From Desulfobulbus oligotrophicus (lineage in GTDB: Bacteria; Desulfobacterota; Desulfobulbia; Desulfobulbales; Desulfobulbaceae): a stretch of 64,000 nt of DNA. Positions 9,290 to 18,700 of this stretch are shown here, in pieces (positions within the stretch are counted from its first letter, which is position 1; each line of letters begins with the position of its first letter). A program made the translations under genes and the position numbers. The DNA lies in the NCBI RefSeq assembly GCF_016446285.1, contig NZ_CP054140.1:62001-126000 (forward strand). Direction: 5' to 3'. The notes beneath the pieces are model-generated. The model was not told where the DNA came from. It saw only the letters and a list, made by a program, of their open reading frames with translations, and did not search any database.

Positions 9290-10522
9290 CTATTCATGTC
9301 GAGGAGGTGACGGCAAGAAATCAACAATACCCGCTGTTGTCAGTTCATCCATTTCTTCGACAGTAAGTCTGATCAGAGAAAGCAGATCTCCACCTCCCTG
9401 TCCGACCGACGGGGGCTGGATGCGGAGGGGAAATGAGTGTCCCTGAAGTCGGAGAGGTAACTTTGGCAAGCGGACAACATCGCCGGTCATGGTCGTGGTG
9501 CTGACCAGACCGTGGGACTGGTTCAGGTGAGGATCATCCCAAAGATCAATCGGCTGATTAACCGGTGCAAAGGGAATCTGTGCCTGTTCCGCCATGGTGA
9601 TGAGCTCGTTTTTAGTCAACTGCAGTAATCTGCGTTTCAATTCGGTAAAAAACCAAAGGCCAGCCGCAACCCTTCCCTCATTGGTGGCCAACCTCGGATC
9701 TTCCGCCCAATCGGAGAAGCCGAACACTTTGCAAAAGCGCTGCCAATGACGATCTGAAGTGATACCGATAAACACCTGGTGACCATCGCTGGTGCCAAAC
9801 AACTCATAGACTGCCCAGGTTTTCTCTCGCTCAGGCATTGGCGGTGGAGCATCACCGGTGACACCGGCTCCGGCCATGTGCTGTGCCATAAGAAAGGCAA
9901 CAGATTCAAAGAGCGTTGCCTGCACCTCCTGCCCCCGGCCGGTTCTCCGGCGTTCAAGCAGGGCGGTGAGAATGCCGATCACTCCGAAACTGCCGCTTAA
10001 GATATCAGTGACCGAAGCCCCCGCCCGCATCGGTCTTCCACTGGGACCGGTCATATACGCCAAACCGCCCATCATCTGTACCACCTCATCCAGGGCGAGC
10101 CGATGCGCATACGGTCCCGGCATAAATCCTTTCAGCGAACAGAAAATCAGTTGCGGGTTGCGGAGTCGGCAAACCTCCGACCCTATACCGAGGCGCTCAA
10201 CAGTGCCGGGAGCGAAATTTTCAATAAGTACATCAACCTGTTCAACCAAACGAAGCAGCAGCTCTTTCCCGCGCTCCTGTTTGAGGTCAATGCCAAGACT
10301 TTTCTTATTGCGGTTGAAACAGGTAAAAAAACCGGCGCCAAAGCCCTCTAACCAGCGCGTATCGTCTCCTTTTCCCGGCCGTTCGATCTTGTACACCTCA
10401 GCGCCCAGATCAGCCAGGATCAAACCACAGGCCGGACCCATGATATTGTGCCCCAATTCAAGCACCCGGATACCGCTCAGCGGTAAACTCTGCACAACTG
10501 CATCGGAGTTGTGATCAGACAT
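9290..10522 (-). CDS. Class III (CaiB/BaiF) CoA-transferase
   Basis: 410 residues. Family III transferases move CoA from an acyl-CoA donor to a free acid through an aspartyl-CoA thioester. Visible marks: IRVLELGHNIMGPACG at the N-terminus, the VYKIERPGKGDDTR loop, the DVLIENFAPG segment, and the candidate catalytic Asp173 in SVTDILSG, then ALLERRRTGRGQEV. Start ATG 10522 has GGGAGAG five bases upstream; the longer ATG 10546 lacks one. Substrate is not predictable from sequence (formyl, carnitine and aromatic acid versions exist). It ends 43 bases from the secreted repeat-protein gene on the same strand. Confidence 0.9.
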   Translation of the reverse strand: MSDHNSDAVVQSLPLSGIRVLELGHNIMGPACGLILADLGAEVYKIERPGKGDDTRWLEGFGAGFFTCFNRNKKSLGIDLKQERGKELLLRLVEQVDVLIENFAPGTVERLGIGSEVCRLRNPQLIFCSLKGFMPGPYAHRLALDEVVQMMGGLAYMTGPSGRPMRAGASVTDILSGSFGVIGILTALLERRRTGRGQEVQATLFESVAFLMAQHMAGAGVTGDAPPPMPEREKTWAVYELFGTSDGHQVFIGITSDRHWQRFCKVFGFSDWAEDPRLATNEGRVAAGLWFFTELKRRLLQLTKNELITMAEQAQIPFAPVNQPIDLWDDPHLNQSHGLVSTTTMTGDVVRLPKLPLRLQGHSFPLRIQPPSVGQGGGDLLSLIRLTVEEMDELTTAGIVDFLPSPPRHE

Positions 10523-10538
10523 GATTCTCTCCCGATTG

Positions 10539-10886
10539 TTAGCCACTGCGGATCACGCTGTCATTGTACCGACTATTCTCCATCAATACCGTGTTGACAA
10601 CTGCAAACTCACCGGGCCCCAGCCGACATGATTGTTCAGTGGCGGTTTTACCACCACCCTGCTCCACTTTGATCACAGTCGACCAGAGGGTGTCGTGTAA
10701 AAACACCGGCTTATACGTACCGTACATGCAGCCGCCGGTCCCCCAATCTGCTGTTGCGCACAACAAATTGCCCCCCGCGAACGCAAAAATCATCCGCCCT
10801 GATCCCAACAGAAGACATCCTCTTAATACACATCCTGACCCTTTACCATTCTTCCACGTCAACGAGCTGCTTTTCTTCTGCTGCAT
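10539..10886 (-). CDS. Possible small protein upstream of the CoA-transferase
   Basis: A 115-residue reading frame (an internal ATG at the MIFAFAGG residues, preceded by AGGGCGG, is a more likely start) that stops 16 bases before the CoA-transferase start. Its C-terminal half (KPVFLHDTLWSTVIKVEQ) looks like real coding sequence, glycine- and threonine-rich, with four cysteines. No family recognised. The overlapping frame on the other strand looks less protein-like. It may be a small gene, or the decayed end of one. Confidence 0.35.
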   Translation of the reverse strand: MQQKKSSSLTWKNGKGSGCVLRGCLLLGSGRMIFAFAGGNLLCATADWGTGGCMYGTYKPVFLHDTLWSTVIKVEQGGGKTATEQSCRLGPGEFAVVNTVLMENSRYNDSVIRSG

Positions 10887-10975
10887 ACCATCTGACCATG
10901 CTCGGCACCAAAGGAATAAAAACAGTGTTCTTCAATAGTTAACACTATAGAGTGGGTACAGATATGTTTAAAAAC

Positions 10976-11005
10976 TTGACAAAAACATTTACCCTTGCTT
11001 AGTAT
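10976..11005 (+). promoter_or_regulatory. Candidate sigma-70 promoter
   Basis: TTGACA (10976-10981), an 18-base spacer and TAGTAT (11000-11005). It points to the right into an 830-base stretch with no gene before the activase gene at 11840, so it would give a very long leader or a separate non-coding transcript. Confidence 0.5.
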
Positions 11006-11131
11006 CTGAAAAAATCAGGTGAATGTATGCAGTTTTTCAGCAATTTCTTATATAAGAATCAGAAAAGCTATGCGGCCCGGCAGGCTGCATGGCAGAGATC
11101 TGTTCTTTTCTTCCGGCGTCAAATTCACGAT

Positions 11132-11207
11132 GCCGGTAAAACTTGAGTACGCAGTAATGTGGGGCAGGTTGTCTCGCATAATTTCTCAGCAGAAGGCACT
11201 GCGTACT
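11132..11207 (+). repeat. Structured element, copy A
   Basis: Contains a perfect 10-bp stem AGTACGCAGT (11146-11155) / ACTGCGTACT (11198-11207) closing a 42-base loop that carries GGGGCAGGTTGTCTCGCA. A related sequence (copy B, 11590-11657) lies 455 bases downstream. It could be an RNA regulatory element of the double-cubane reductase operon or a mobile repeat. Not matched to any riboswitch class I know. Confidence 0.45.
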
Positions 11208-11589
11208 GATCTTTACTTTAAGTTCTCTCCAGCAAGTCTCAGCCTTCCAGCTGAGATTTTTTGTTTCCACCTCACAATTGTAGTTTTACAGCAAGCCAGG
11301 CTCCTTTTTAAGAAAGCACGTTTGCTTATGCTTTTGTTGCTTTTTTCAATGATCCGTCTGTGCTCGCTCATGGGATGTTGCAGCAAGAGCAGGCACCAGC
11401 AGCGATTATATCTGCATAAGGTGTATCGCCGGCACTGCACAAGGCAGATAATTGTGGCGGGAAACCCTTTACAATTTTTTATAAAAAATGAGAATTAACC
11501 TCTCCTTAACCCCTTTCCAACAGAATCTGGTGGTGAATGCATCCCCCCCTGTCTGTTCTGTTGCCCTGTTTAGATGCTTTGCTTTTACT

Positions 11590-11657
11590 GGCGGCATAAC
11601 TTGAATAAACGGGTGCTGCGGGCAGGTTGCCACGCACTATCTCCTGAGCTAAGCCGC
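11590..11657 (+). repeat. Structured element, copy B
   Basis: Resembles copy A in order and spacing: AACTTGA near the start, then GGGCAGGTTGCCACGCACTA and a pyrimidine-rich end. It is closed by GGCGGC (11590-11595) and GCCGC (11653-11657) instead of the A-copy stem, so the closing pairs differ in sequence but keep pairing potential, which favours a conserved RNA shape. Located 183 bases before the activase start. Confidence 0.4.
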
Positions 11658-11839
11658 TCCCTTCATTTTGTATGGGCCCCGCTTTGCTCCATCGGGGTTG
11701 CTCTAATACACCTCCACACAGCGGCACCACAAATTATTTCTATTTTTAGCATGTCAATTGAGATGATTAAAAATAGCTCAAGCTGTCTATTTTTATCCTT
11801 TGGGCAGCAATGCCCTCAGAAACACGAAATGAGGCTTCT

Positions 11840-12628
11840 ATGGTTGTAGCAGGAGTTGATGTTGGGTCAGTTGCCGCAAAAAGCGTTGTTTTTGATACCG
11901 CACAAAACAAAGTGCTTGCTGGAACGGCTATCCCCACAGGCTGGAACAGCGCAGAGGCTGGAAAACAGGCCCTTTCAATAGTTTGTCAAACAGCACAAAT
12001 TCCAATGGAATCATTGGCAGCTGTGGTCGGCACTGGTTATGGCAGGGTCTCGCTGCCTTTTGTGACAAAGTCTGTCACCGAAATTACCTGCCACGCTCGC
12101 GGCGCTACTTGGCTTTTCCCTGAAACCGGCATCGTGATGGATATCGGAGGGCAAGACAGCAAGGTGATCAGTCTTGGCCCGCAAGGCGAAGTCCAAGATT
12201 TTATCATGAATGACAAATGCGCCGCCGGAACCGGCAGATTCTTACAAGTGCTGTCCGGCATTCTTGATATGCCTTTGGAGGAATTAGGAAAGGCTGCCAT
12301 GGACGGAAAGCCCGTCTCTATTTCCAGCATGTGCGCTGTTTTTGCCGAAACTGAGATTGTCGGTTTGCTGGCCACAGGTACATCACCACAAGATATCGCT
12401 GCCGGAGTCTACCTTTCCATTGTTAAGCGCACGTGCGCCCTGGCAAAGCGCATAGCCCCACACGGTGAATGGACTTTTTCCGGCGGGCTGGCCATGAGCC
12501 CTGCATTTTGCCATTTGCTTTCTCAAGAGCTGGGGGCGCCTGTTAACGTTGCCCCGGAACCACAGCTCATGGGGGCATTGGGGGCTGCTCTTGTGGCCTC
12601 CACCCTGATTAAAAAACAAAGAAGATAA
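11840..12628 (+). CDS. Acyl-CoA dehydratase-type activase (ATP-dependent reductase activator)
   Basis: 262 residues of the ASKHA ATPase fold. These activators carry a [4Fe-4S] cluster at a homodimer interface and use ATP hydrolysis to push electrons into a partner enzyme. Visible: phosphate-1 loop GVDVGSVAAKSVV near the N-terminus, phosphate-2 region VMDIGGQDSKVI, the cluster cysteines in NDKCAAGTGRF and SSMCAVFAETE, and the adenosine motif FSGGLAMSP. Start ATG 11840 is chosen because GAGG lies 5 bases upstream; ATG 11810 would add ten residues ahead of the fold. The partner is the next gene, 39 bases downstream. Base composition is more AT-rich than the flanking core genes, suggesting acquisition. 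Confidence 0.92.
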   Translation: MVVAGVDVGSVAAKSVVFDTAQNKVLAGTAIPTGWNSAEAGKQALSIVCQTAQIPMESLAAVVGTGYGRVSLPFVTKSVTEITCHARGATWLFPETGIVMDIGGQDSKVISLGPQGEVQDFIMNDKCAAGTGRFLQVLSGILDMPLEELGKAAMDGKPVSISSMCAVFAETEIVGLLATGTSPQDIAAGVYLSIVKRTCALAKRIAPHGEWTFSGGLAMSPAFCHLLSQELGAPVNVAPEPQLMGALGAALVASTLIKKQRR

Positions 12629-12667
12629 TTAAATAACGTTTACCATTTACACTCAAGGAGAAACTCA

Positions 12668-13801
12668 ATGAAATGTGCAAGCTACGAGGCCATAGGCACG
12701 GCCTTTGAACAAAATGTTCTACGCCTTAACGAGGCCAAAGCTGCCGGTAAAAAGGTAGTCGGCCAATTTTGCCTCTATACACCTTCAGAAATATCCCTTG
12801 CGGCAGGCGCCATTCCTGTTTCACTGTGCGGCACAAAAAATGATTCTATCCCGGCTGCCGAAGAATTTCTGCCTCGCGCTTTGTGCCCGTTGATAAAAAG
12901 CAGCTTTGGCTTTGGAGTAAAAGACAGTTGCGCTTACCTTGCCGCCTCAGACCTGGTTGTGGCGGACACAACGTGTGACGGCAAGAAAAAGATGTATGAA
13001 CTATTCGATTTTAAGCCACTTTTCATGCTGCAACTACCGCAAATTCAAGATGATGATGCGCTGGCTTATTGGCGCAAGCAGTTTCAAAAGCTTGTAGAGC
13101 ACTTAGAAAAAACGTTTAACGTAACCATCACTGAAGAAAAATTGAAACAAGCCATCAGGCTTATGAACCGTGAAAGGCTGGCCCTAAAAGCAGTGATGGA
13201 TTTAGCACAGCGCAAACCTTCGCCCATAACTGGGCAAGAAATGGTAGAAATTTATTTTAAAACATCTTTCTTCCCCGATAAGGAAGTGGGCATTAAAATG
13301 CTGCAAAACCTCGCCGACGAACTTGGCGCCATGGATATAGAAACCGAGACGGGAAAAGAAAGTGCACCGCGCATTCTCATCACCGGGGTGCCGATAGGGG
13401 TAGGTTCACATAAGGTTGTTAAACTGGTAGAAGAATGTGGCGGGGCGGTTGTGTGCCTTGATAACTGCTCTGGCTACAAAAAAACTCGAATGCTGGTTGA
13501 TGAAAATGCCGAGCCTCTATCCGCCCTTGCCGAACGTTACCTGCAAGTGCCGTGCGCTGTAATGTCGCCAAATCCCTTCCGCTATGATGCCATAACAGAA
13601 ATGGTGAAGGACTTTTCTGTAGATGCTGTGCTGGATTTAACTTGGCAAGGGTGCCAAACGTATACGGTTGAGTCTTCATCACTAAAAAAATATGTGCAAA
13701 ACTCCCTTAAACTTCCATTTTTGCAAATTGAAACCGATTATTCTGAAACAGACACTGAGCAGCTGAAAGTGCGTATCGAAGCCTTTCTCGAAATGCTCTA
13801 A
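12668..13801 (+). CDS. Double-cubane-cluster anaerobic reductase (HgdB/FldB-like)
   Basis: 377 residues of the 2-hydroxyacyl-CoA dehydratase D-subunit fold. Single-subunit members with a genetically linked activase are known as double-cubane cluster proteins, shown in Carboxydothermus to carry an [8Fe-9S] cluster and reduce small molecules such as acetylene with ATP. Cysteines available as ligands: QFCLYTPSEI, VSLCGTK, RALCPLIKSS, DTTCDGKKK and DNCSGYK. The absence of a second dehydratase subunit supports this reading over an amino-acid fermentation dehydratase. Ribosome site AAGGAG sits 7 bases before ATG 12668. The physiological substrate is unknown. A 46-base piece of this gene recurs inverted at 14419-14464. 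Confidence 0.88.
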   Translation: MKCASYEAIGTAFEQNVLRLNEAKAAGKKVVGQFCLYTPSEISLAAGAIPVSLCGTKNDSIPAAEEFLPRALCPLIKSSFGFGVKDSCAYLAASDLVVADTTCDGKKKMYELFDFKPLFMLQLPQIQDDDALAYWRKQFQKLVEHLEKTFNVTITEEKLKQAIRLMNRERLALKAVMDLAQRKPSPITGQEMVEIYFKTSFFPDKEVGIKMLQNLADELGAMDIETETGKESAPRILITGVPIGVGSHKVVKLVEECGGAVVCLDNCSGYKKTRMLVDENAEPLSALAERYLQVPCAVMSPNPFRYDAITEMVKDFSVDAVLDLTWQGCQTYTVESSSLKKYVQNSLKLPFLQIETDYSETDTEQLKVRIEAFLEML

Positions 13802-13860
13802 AAAGAAGGCCTCACGGCGAGAGTTCTACATTATAAAAAAAACACTCGCTCATATCTTGC

Positions 13861-14003
13861 CTGGTGTCCTGTTTGGTTCATGTCATCTTTTAATTTTCAA
13901 GGGACTTCTGAAGCTATATGCCAGAATTGCGAGGCCAGAAGAAGGAAGACCGCGCCTGAAATCCCTGAAATTGCATGACTGAATGAACCGTACGAGACAC
14001 CAG
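13861..14003 (+). mobile_element. MITE-like 143-bp repeat, copy 1
   Basis: Bounded by inverted ends CTGGTGTC...GACACCAG, with a second inner pair GGTTCAT/ATGAACC. No coding capacity. Copy 2 follows directly (period 190 bp), and two reverse-orientation copies lie at 20267-20370 and 21257-21398. Confidence 0.7.
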
Positions 14004-14024
14004 GGTCATACTGTGGCACCATCG

Positions 14025-14050
14025 TCATTCCGCGCGTAGTCGCGGAATGA
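14025..14050. repeat. 26-base palindrome (REP-like)
   Basis: Perfect 10-bp arms TCATTCCGCG / CGCGGAATGA with loop CGTAGT. The same unit recurs near 14216-14238, 20503-20528, 20923-20948 and in reverse form at 21210-21235, always beside GIY-YIG remnants or the MITE-like unit. Confidence 0.8.
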
Positions 14051-14193
14051 CTGGTATCCTGTTTGGTTCATATCGTCCTTTAATTTTCAAGGAACTTCTG
14101 AAGCTATATGCCAGAATTGCGAGGCCAGAAGAGGGAAGACCGCCCCTAAAACCCTTGAAATTGTATGACTGAACGAGCCGTACGAGACACCAG
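14051..14193 (+). mobile_element. MITE-like 143-bp repeat, copy 2
   Basis: Second direct copy of the unit at 13861-14003, about 90% identical by eye, again followed by the palindrome (14216-14238). The left end has CTGGTATC instead of CTGGTGTC, so one terminal base is mutated. Confidence 0.7.
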
Positions 14194-14229
14194 GGTCATA
14201 CTGTGGCACCATCGTCATTCCGCGCGTAG

Positions 14230-14418
14230 TCGCGGAATCCATACAATCCAGACTCAAATCTTTCCGATCCGGATTATTTTTCTCACAAAGCAATTTTCCA
14301 GGCTCTCTTTCTGTTTCTGATTTTTTTCTCCGACTCAATAACAGCATGGATATCTTCTTCAGATTCGTGCCAAACCAGCCGATTACCAGTATATTCGCGC
14401 TGAAGCTTTCAGTGTGCG
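14230..14418 (-). pseudogene. GIY-YIG nuclease remnant (3' part)
   Basis: Reading right to left, the sequence encodes pieces such as ESFSANILVIGWFGTNLKKIS-type shifted frames and, in another frame, EPGKLLCEKNNPDRKDLS and then TTRGMT, the usual C-terminal half of short GIY-YIG nucleases of the type found next to genomic palindromes. The end of the reading frame runs into the palindrome. It lacks the GIY and YIG motifs and is frameshifted. The same gene family appears twice at 20577-21206. At its 5' side it is fused to a fragment of the double-cubane reductase gene. Confidence 0.65.
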
Positions 14419-14494
14419 CTTTCTTTTCCCGTCTCGGTTTCTATATCCATGGCGCCAAGTTCGTTGATGAGGCTGTGCAGCATATTAAAACCCG
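14415..14494 (-). pseudogene. Inverted fragment of the double-cubane reductase gene
   Basis: The reverse complement of 14419-14464 is identical over 46 bases to 13317-13362 inside the reductase gene (the codons for ELGAMDIETETGKE), and similarity continues more weakly to 14494. It joins the GIY-YIG remnant at a shared GCAC. It has no start or function of its own. Confidence 0.75.
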
Positions 14495-14510
14495 CAGACC
14501 GACTCAACCT

Positions 14511-14606
14511 CTCTGGCCTGGCCCCAAAAAATCTTTAAATCTTCCCCCGATAGACAGGGAAACAAATGCCTGTCACTAACGTATAAAGTGATATAATCAA
14601 ATGGAG
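14511..14606 (+). repeat. Leader repeat, copy 1 of 3
   Basis: Shared block: GGCCTGGCCCC, AAAAAATCTTTAA, then GACAGGGAAACAAATGCCTGTC (6-bp inverted arms), CACTAACGTATAAAGTGA and an AAATGG end. Copies 2 (19159-19266) and 3 (25161-25220) have the same order and orientation. Each lies 46 to 190 bases upstream of a rightward gene. It may be a mobile-element end or a shared regulatory leader. Confidence 0.65.
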
Positions 14607-14794
14607 CTGGTCAATTGCATGACCTGATCATATCGCAACCCCGGAAGGTAACCAAAAACGATATGTAAAGCCTTCTGATTTTCACAGCGATATTGCTTGC
14701 TAATAACAGACCAACAGGTAATTTTACCGGGATTGCTTTCTTGGTTTGTATACGACCGACATTTAAAAACGACCAATTACCAGGGGAGCCCCAC

Positions 14795-15559
14795 ATGCGC
14801 TGTTTCCGCCTCACCTTTCTCTTTTTACTCCTCGCCCTACCGTCTACCTGTTTTTCCTGGCCTGCCAAAGTCGTTGCCGTTACTGATGGTGATACCATCA
14901 TTGTTCTTCACAATGGTCGGCACAAAGAAATCCGACTGTACGGGATTGATTGCCCTGAAAAAGAGCAAAGATACGGCCGGCAGGCAAGGGCTCTAACCGC
15001 TGCTCTGGTTGCCGGCAGGAATGTCGATATCAAGCAGAAGGATACTGATCAGTACAAGCGGATTGTGGGCTTAGTGAAGGTCGATGGCCAAAATCTCAGC
15101 GAGCTGATTGTACAGAACGGCTATGCATGGGTGTACACGAAACACTGCAAAGAGAAGTTCTGCTCTGATTGGAAGAAGTCTGAAAGAGTTGCCAGGCGGC
15201 AGAAGAAAGGGATGTGGTCTGATTCGGTTGTTGTGCCACCTTGGGAATGGCGAGCAGCACAGAGAGAAGGAAGGCAAGAGCAGGAAGCGGCGCCGGTGAT
15301 TATTATTGGTGGCAACAAACCTGTCAGTGCCGGTTCATCGGGTAAACCAACCCTCATTGATGCCGTAATCAGCTTCTGCCAGGGCAACAAATCTGTCAGT
15401 GCCGGTTCATCGGGTAAACAGTACCGGTGTGACGGCAGAACGTACTGCTCGCAGATGACATCATGTGATGAGGCGAAGTTCTTCTTAAAAAATTGTCCGG
15501 GTACCAAGATGGACGGGGATAATGATGGGGTACCCTGTGAGAGACAATGGTGTAGGTGA
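14795..15559 (+). CDS. Secreted thermonuclease (SNase) with excalibur domain
   Basis: 254 residues. Signal peptide 1-21 (basic start, hydrophobic core, CFSWPA). The SNase fold (about 24-150) has the metal/catalytic set: D31 in TDGDTI, R47 and D52-E55 in RLYGIDCPE, and R89 in YKRIVG. The C-terminal 45 residues are an excalibur calcium-binding domain (DGDNDGVPCE, with four further cysteines). Between them a linker is duplicated: NKPVSAGSSGK and NKSVSAGSSGK. SNases cut DNA and RNA in a calcium-dependent way; this one would act outside the cytoplasm. Start ATG 14795 has GGGGAG upstream; a longer frame from 14693 would bury the signal peptide. It sits between repeat fields, so it is probably an acquired gene. 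Confidence 0.88.
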   Translation: MRCFRLTFLFLLLALPSTCFSWPAKVVAVTDGDTIIVLHNGRHKEIRLYGIDCPEKEQRYGRQARALTAALVAGRNVDIKQKDTDQYKRIVGLVKVDGQNLSELIVQNGYAWVYTKHCKEKFCSDWKKSERVARRQKKGMWSDSVVVPPWEWRAAQREGRQEQEAAPVIIIGGNKPVSAGSSGKPTLIDAVISFCQGNKSVSAGSSGKQYRCDGRTYCSQMTSCDEAKFFLKNCPGTKMDGDNDGVPCERQWCR

Positions 15560-15718
15560 TGGTTGGATGATCGAGTTGAATGGTCAACGCTTGTTGAAAA
15601 AGTGTTGACCGATTTCAGCTACCCATTTGTAGTGAAGTGCAATCCGACCTCTATTCAATTATATTTAGACGTTGTGGCCTCAGAATGCCCAACAATATTA
15701 TTTGCGGAAGATTAACTG

Positions 15719-18700
15719 ATGGATTTCGAAGAATATGAGCGCGCAGGACGAGCGGAGTACGCGGATTTTGCAGCAACGGTTGCCGCAATCCTCACAGCTG
15801 CAATCAACGCTGAAGAAGGTTATCGGTTGCAGCAAGTTAAAGGCCGTGCAAAGCAACCTGATTCTTTAAACAAGAAACTCCTGCTGCGTGACATTGATAC
15901 TAGCACGACGCTTGAAGATAACATCAAGGATCTCGCCGGATGCCGAGTCATCTTCTACACCAACAGCGACGTCACGCGGTTCATTAACTCAGAAATCATC
16001 GATCAGAATTTTGAGGTGTCGGAGGTGAAACTCCACCACCCGCGGCAAGAAACTGAAGATGCTACCGAACTCTACATTTCCAATCATTACATTGTGAAGC
16101 TTCGTCCCGACCGGGCGGCTTTGCCGGAGTATGCTCGCTTTATTGGAATGCGCTGCGAGATTCAGATCCAGACGATTCTGAATCATGCCTGGGCGGAAAT
16201 GGCACACGACACTATCTACAAAACCCCAGAACTTGGCGATTTCGGCGGCAAGGCCTTCGAGGGCATCAAGAGTCGGCTGCAAAAGGTCGCGCGCAAGTAT
16301 CTTCTGCCCGCAGGCTACGAATTCCAAAAAATCGCCAGCGATTTTCAGCGACTCGTCGAAGGCAAGGCCCTGTTTGATGGAGACGCCCTTGAAGCCATTG
16401 TCGAGGCAGCGGACAACAACGTGCGTGCCGACGCGCTTGAGACATTTGCTGAAAACGTCCTGCCGCTGTATGACGATCCGCATGCGATTTACCATGACGT
16501 CGTCGACCGATTGCTCGTTGCGGCCAATCGTGCCCGCGTGACGCCACCCGTCACGATAGAAACACCCTACGGTGCGTTGCCGGCCAAGACTTATGGTGAC
16601 ATTCTCAATGCCGTTGCGGACATCCTGATGCGTTATCGCTATCTCGATTTCGATATCACGTTTGACGCACTCTGCAAACTCTTCAGTTGGTCCGAAAATG
16701 AGGATGATCGGAAGCGGCTGACCAAACTGGGCAAGGCTCTTGCCAAGCACGAATTGCAAATTTGGCGTGAACAGGGTCCGATTGCTCAGGCACTCGTGGT
16801 CGAGCGGATCGAAAAGTTTAGTGCTGATGAGCGCCGCGAGTTGGAAAAATTGCTTACCGAGATGCTGCGAGAAGTGCTCGAAACTGAAGTCAGCGGCTCC
16901 ACCAGCAGTTCCAACGCAGTGACATTGCATCGCGGGGTTGTGGTGGCTTCCGACGCGCTTCGTACCGTACGAACAAGAGCGATTGATCTGTTGAAAAATC
17001 AGTTTGCCCTTGCCGAAAGCGACAAGTCCTATCGAGCGATCCTTCAAGCGCTTCAAGCCGCGACACAGCCACCCTTTAGTGCCGAGTACAGCAAAGAATT
17101 GGCGCTGCAGGTTATGGAGAACACGCACACTATCATGGAATTCCAGACCCAGATCGTTCCAAGGCTGAGTTATAAGCTCCTGCAATCTACCGAGCATTGG
17201 GTCAATCTATGTTACTGGCGTCACATGACATTGCCGGAATCGATGTGCAGCGATCCAAAACTTGCCGCTGCTCGGGATCAGATAGAGGCAGCTGCACTCG
17301 CATTCCGTGATAGGGCGAACTCCAACCCTGACTTCGTGATCTACAAGATACTCGTCGGTTACAACTCCGTGTTTCCGCCTGCCTGGCAGGACAAGGAATT
17401 CCGTTACAACCAGATGAAAATTTACCGCAACGAACAGGTCGATCTTCTTCTGGCGTCGGTCAATGAGGATAGCGCTGACGCTTGGTTCGAGAGGATCAGC
17501 CATTACGCACAGACCGAATCCGACGATGCAGCGACCTTTCCGACCTTCGGCAATTTTTTTGAACGGCTCGCTGAGGCGCAGCCTGCCATCGTGTTTAGCT
17601 ATGTTGACCGGATGGAAGCACCGCTTGCAAATTTTCTGCCTGGCATGCTGCTAGGGTTGATGCGAAGTGGCATGCGAGACCAAGCACGCCAGCTGATTGA
17701 TGCTTGGCTCGATTCCGGACAGCATGTGGGGCGGATTGCATGGTATCTTAGTTTTGCCAATCCATTTGACGAAGCGATGCTACGCCATGCCCTCGACAGC
17801 GCCATCAAGCAGGATGACCGGTTTGCCTTGCGAAATGTACTGGTCGCCGCCGTCAGCCAATTCGAAAAACATCCTGGGATACTCATAGACGAGGTGTTCA
17901 TTCCCGCGCTTCGTCACCTCAAGGCTGCAGGGGATGACAGCTGGGTTCGGATGCCCTGGTTTTCATGGCTTGACAGCCCAATCATCCGAGCACTTGACGA
18001 AGAAGCAGCATCAGTTGTGCTTGACGCACTGGTTTCCTATCCCCAACTTGAAGATAGCGCCGAGCATATTGTAGCCGCCATTGCAGAAAGATGGCCGGCA
18101 AGCGTCGTTACTTTCATCGGTAATCGTCTAGCCTTTGCTCAAACAGAAAACGCGCCAACGCGCTACAATGCTGTGCCGTTTGCGGTACATGAACTTCAGG
18201 CACCGCTTGCAGCAATTCCTGATCTCCTGCTGGAAGGCGCGCGCAAGTGGTATGACGCATACCCGGATTCTTTCATCTATGACGGGGGAAAACTGCTTGC
18301 GTCGGTTTTCCCTGATCTGTCGAATGGCCTAGAAGAACGCCTTTCTGCTATCGCTGTCGATGGCGACCAAGACGATTATGTATTCGTGTTCAGCGTGCTG
18401 TCTGCCTTCGAAGGTAAGCCATGCGTGTATGGGCTCGTACGGGCGGTCGTTGCGGAACTCGACTCCGAGAACGTTCTGCTGGCTGAGGCGCGATCGGTGT
18501 TACGGGAGATGGGCGTTGTGTGTGGTCAGTTCGGCTTAGTGGCACTATACACCAAGCGTAAAAAATTGATCGAGGCGTGGCTTGATGATCCTAACGAGAA
18601 TGTTCGGTGCTTCGCAGCTGATTATATTCGCGAGCTCGAGAGCAGGATAGCGGAAGAGAATCGATCGGCTGAGGCATCGTTAGCGCTGCGCAAGCTTGAA

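Noticed and set aside
10564-10938. Plus-strand frame overlapping the small gene before the CoA-transferase
   Set aside because: Peptide is proline- and cysteine-rich without family; the minus-strand frame is more protein-like and closer to the neighbour start.
11019-11498. 159-codon frame in the region before the activase
   Set aside because: No ribosome site and a peptide of unlikely composition; the inverted repeats and repeated element fit a non-coding role better.
13861-14193. Possible CRISPR array
   Set aside because: Only two 143-bp units 190 bp apart with terminal inverted repeats; no short regular repeats with unique spacers.
15989-17197. 402-codon minus-strand frame inside the RelA/SpoT-domain gene
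   Set aside because: Antisense shadow of a clear coding sequence; the predicted peptide has no protein-like features.
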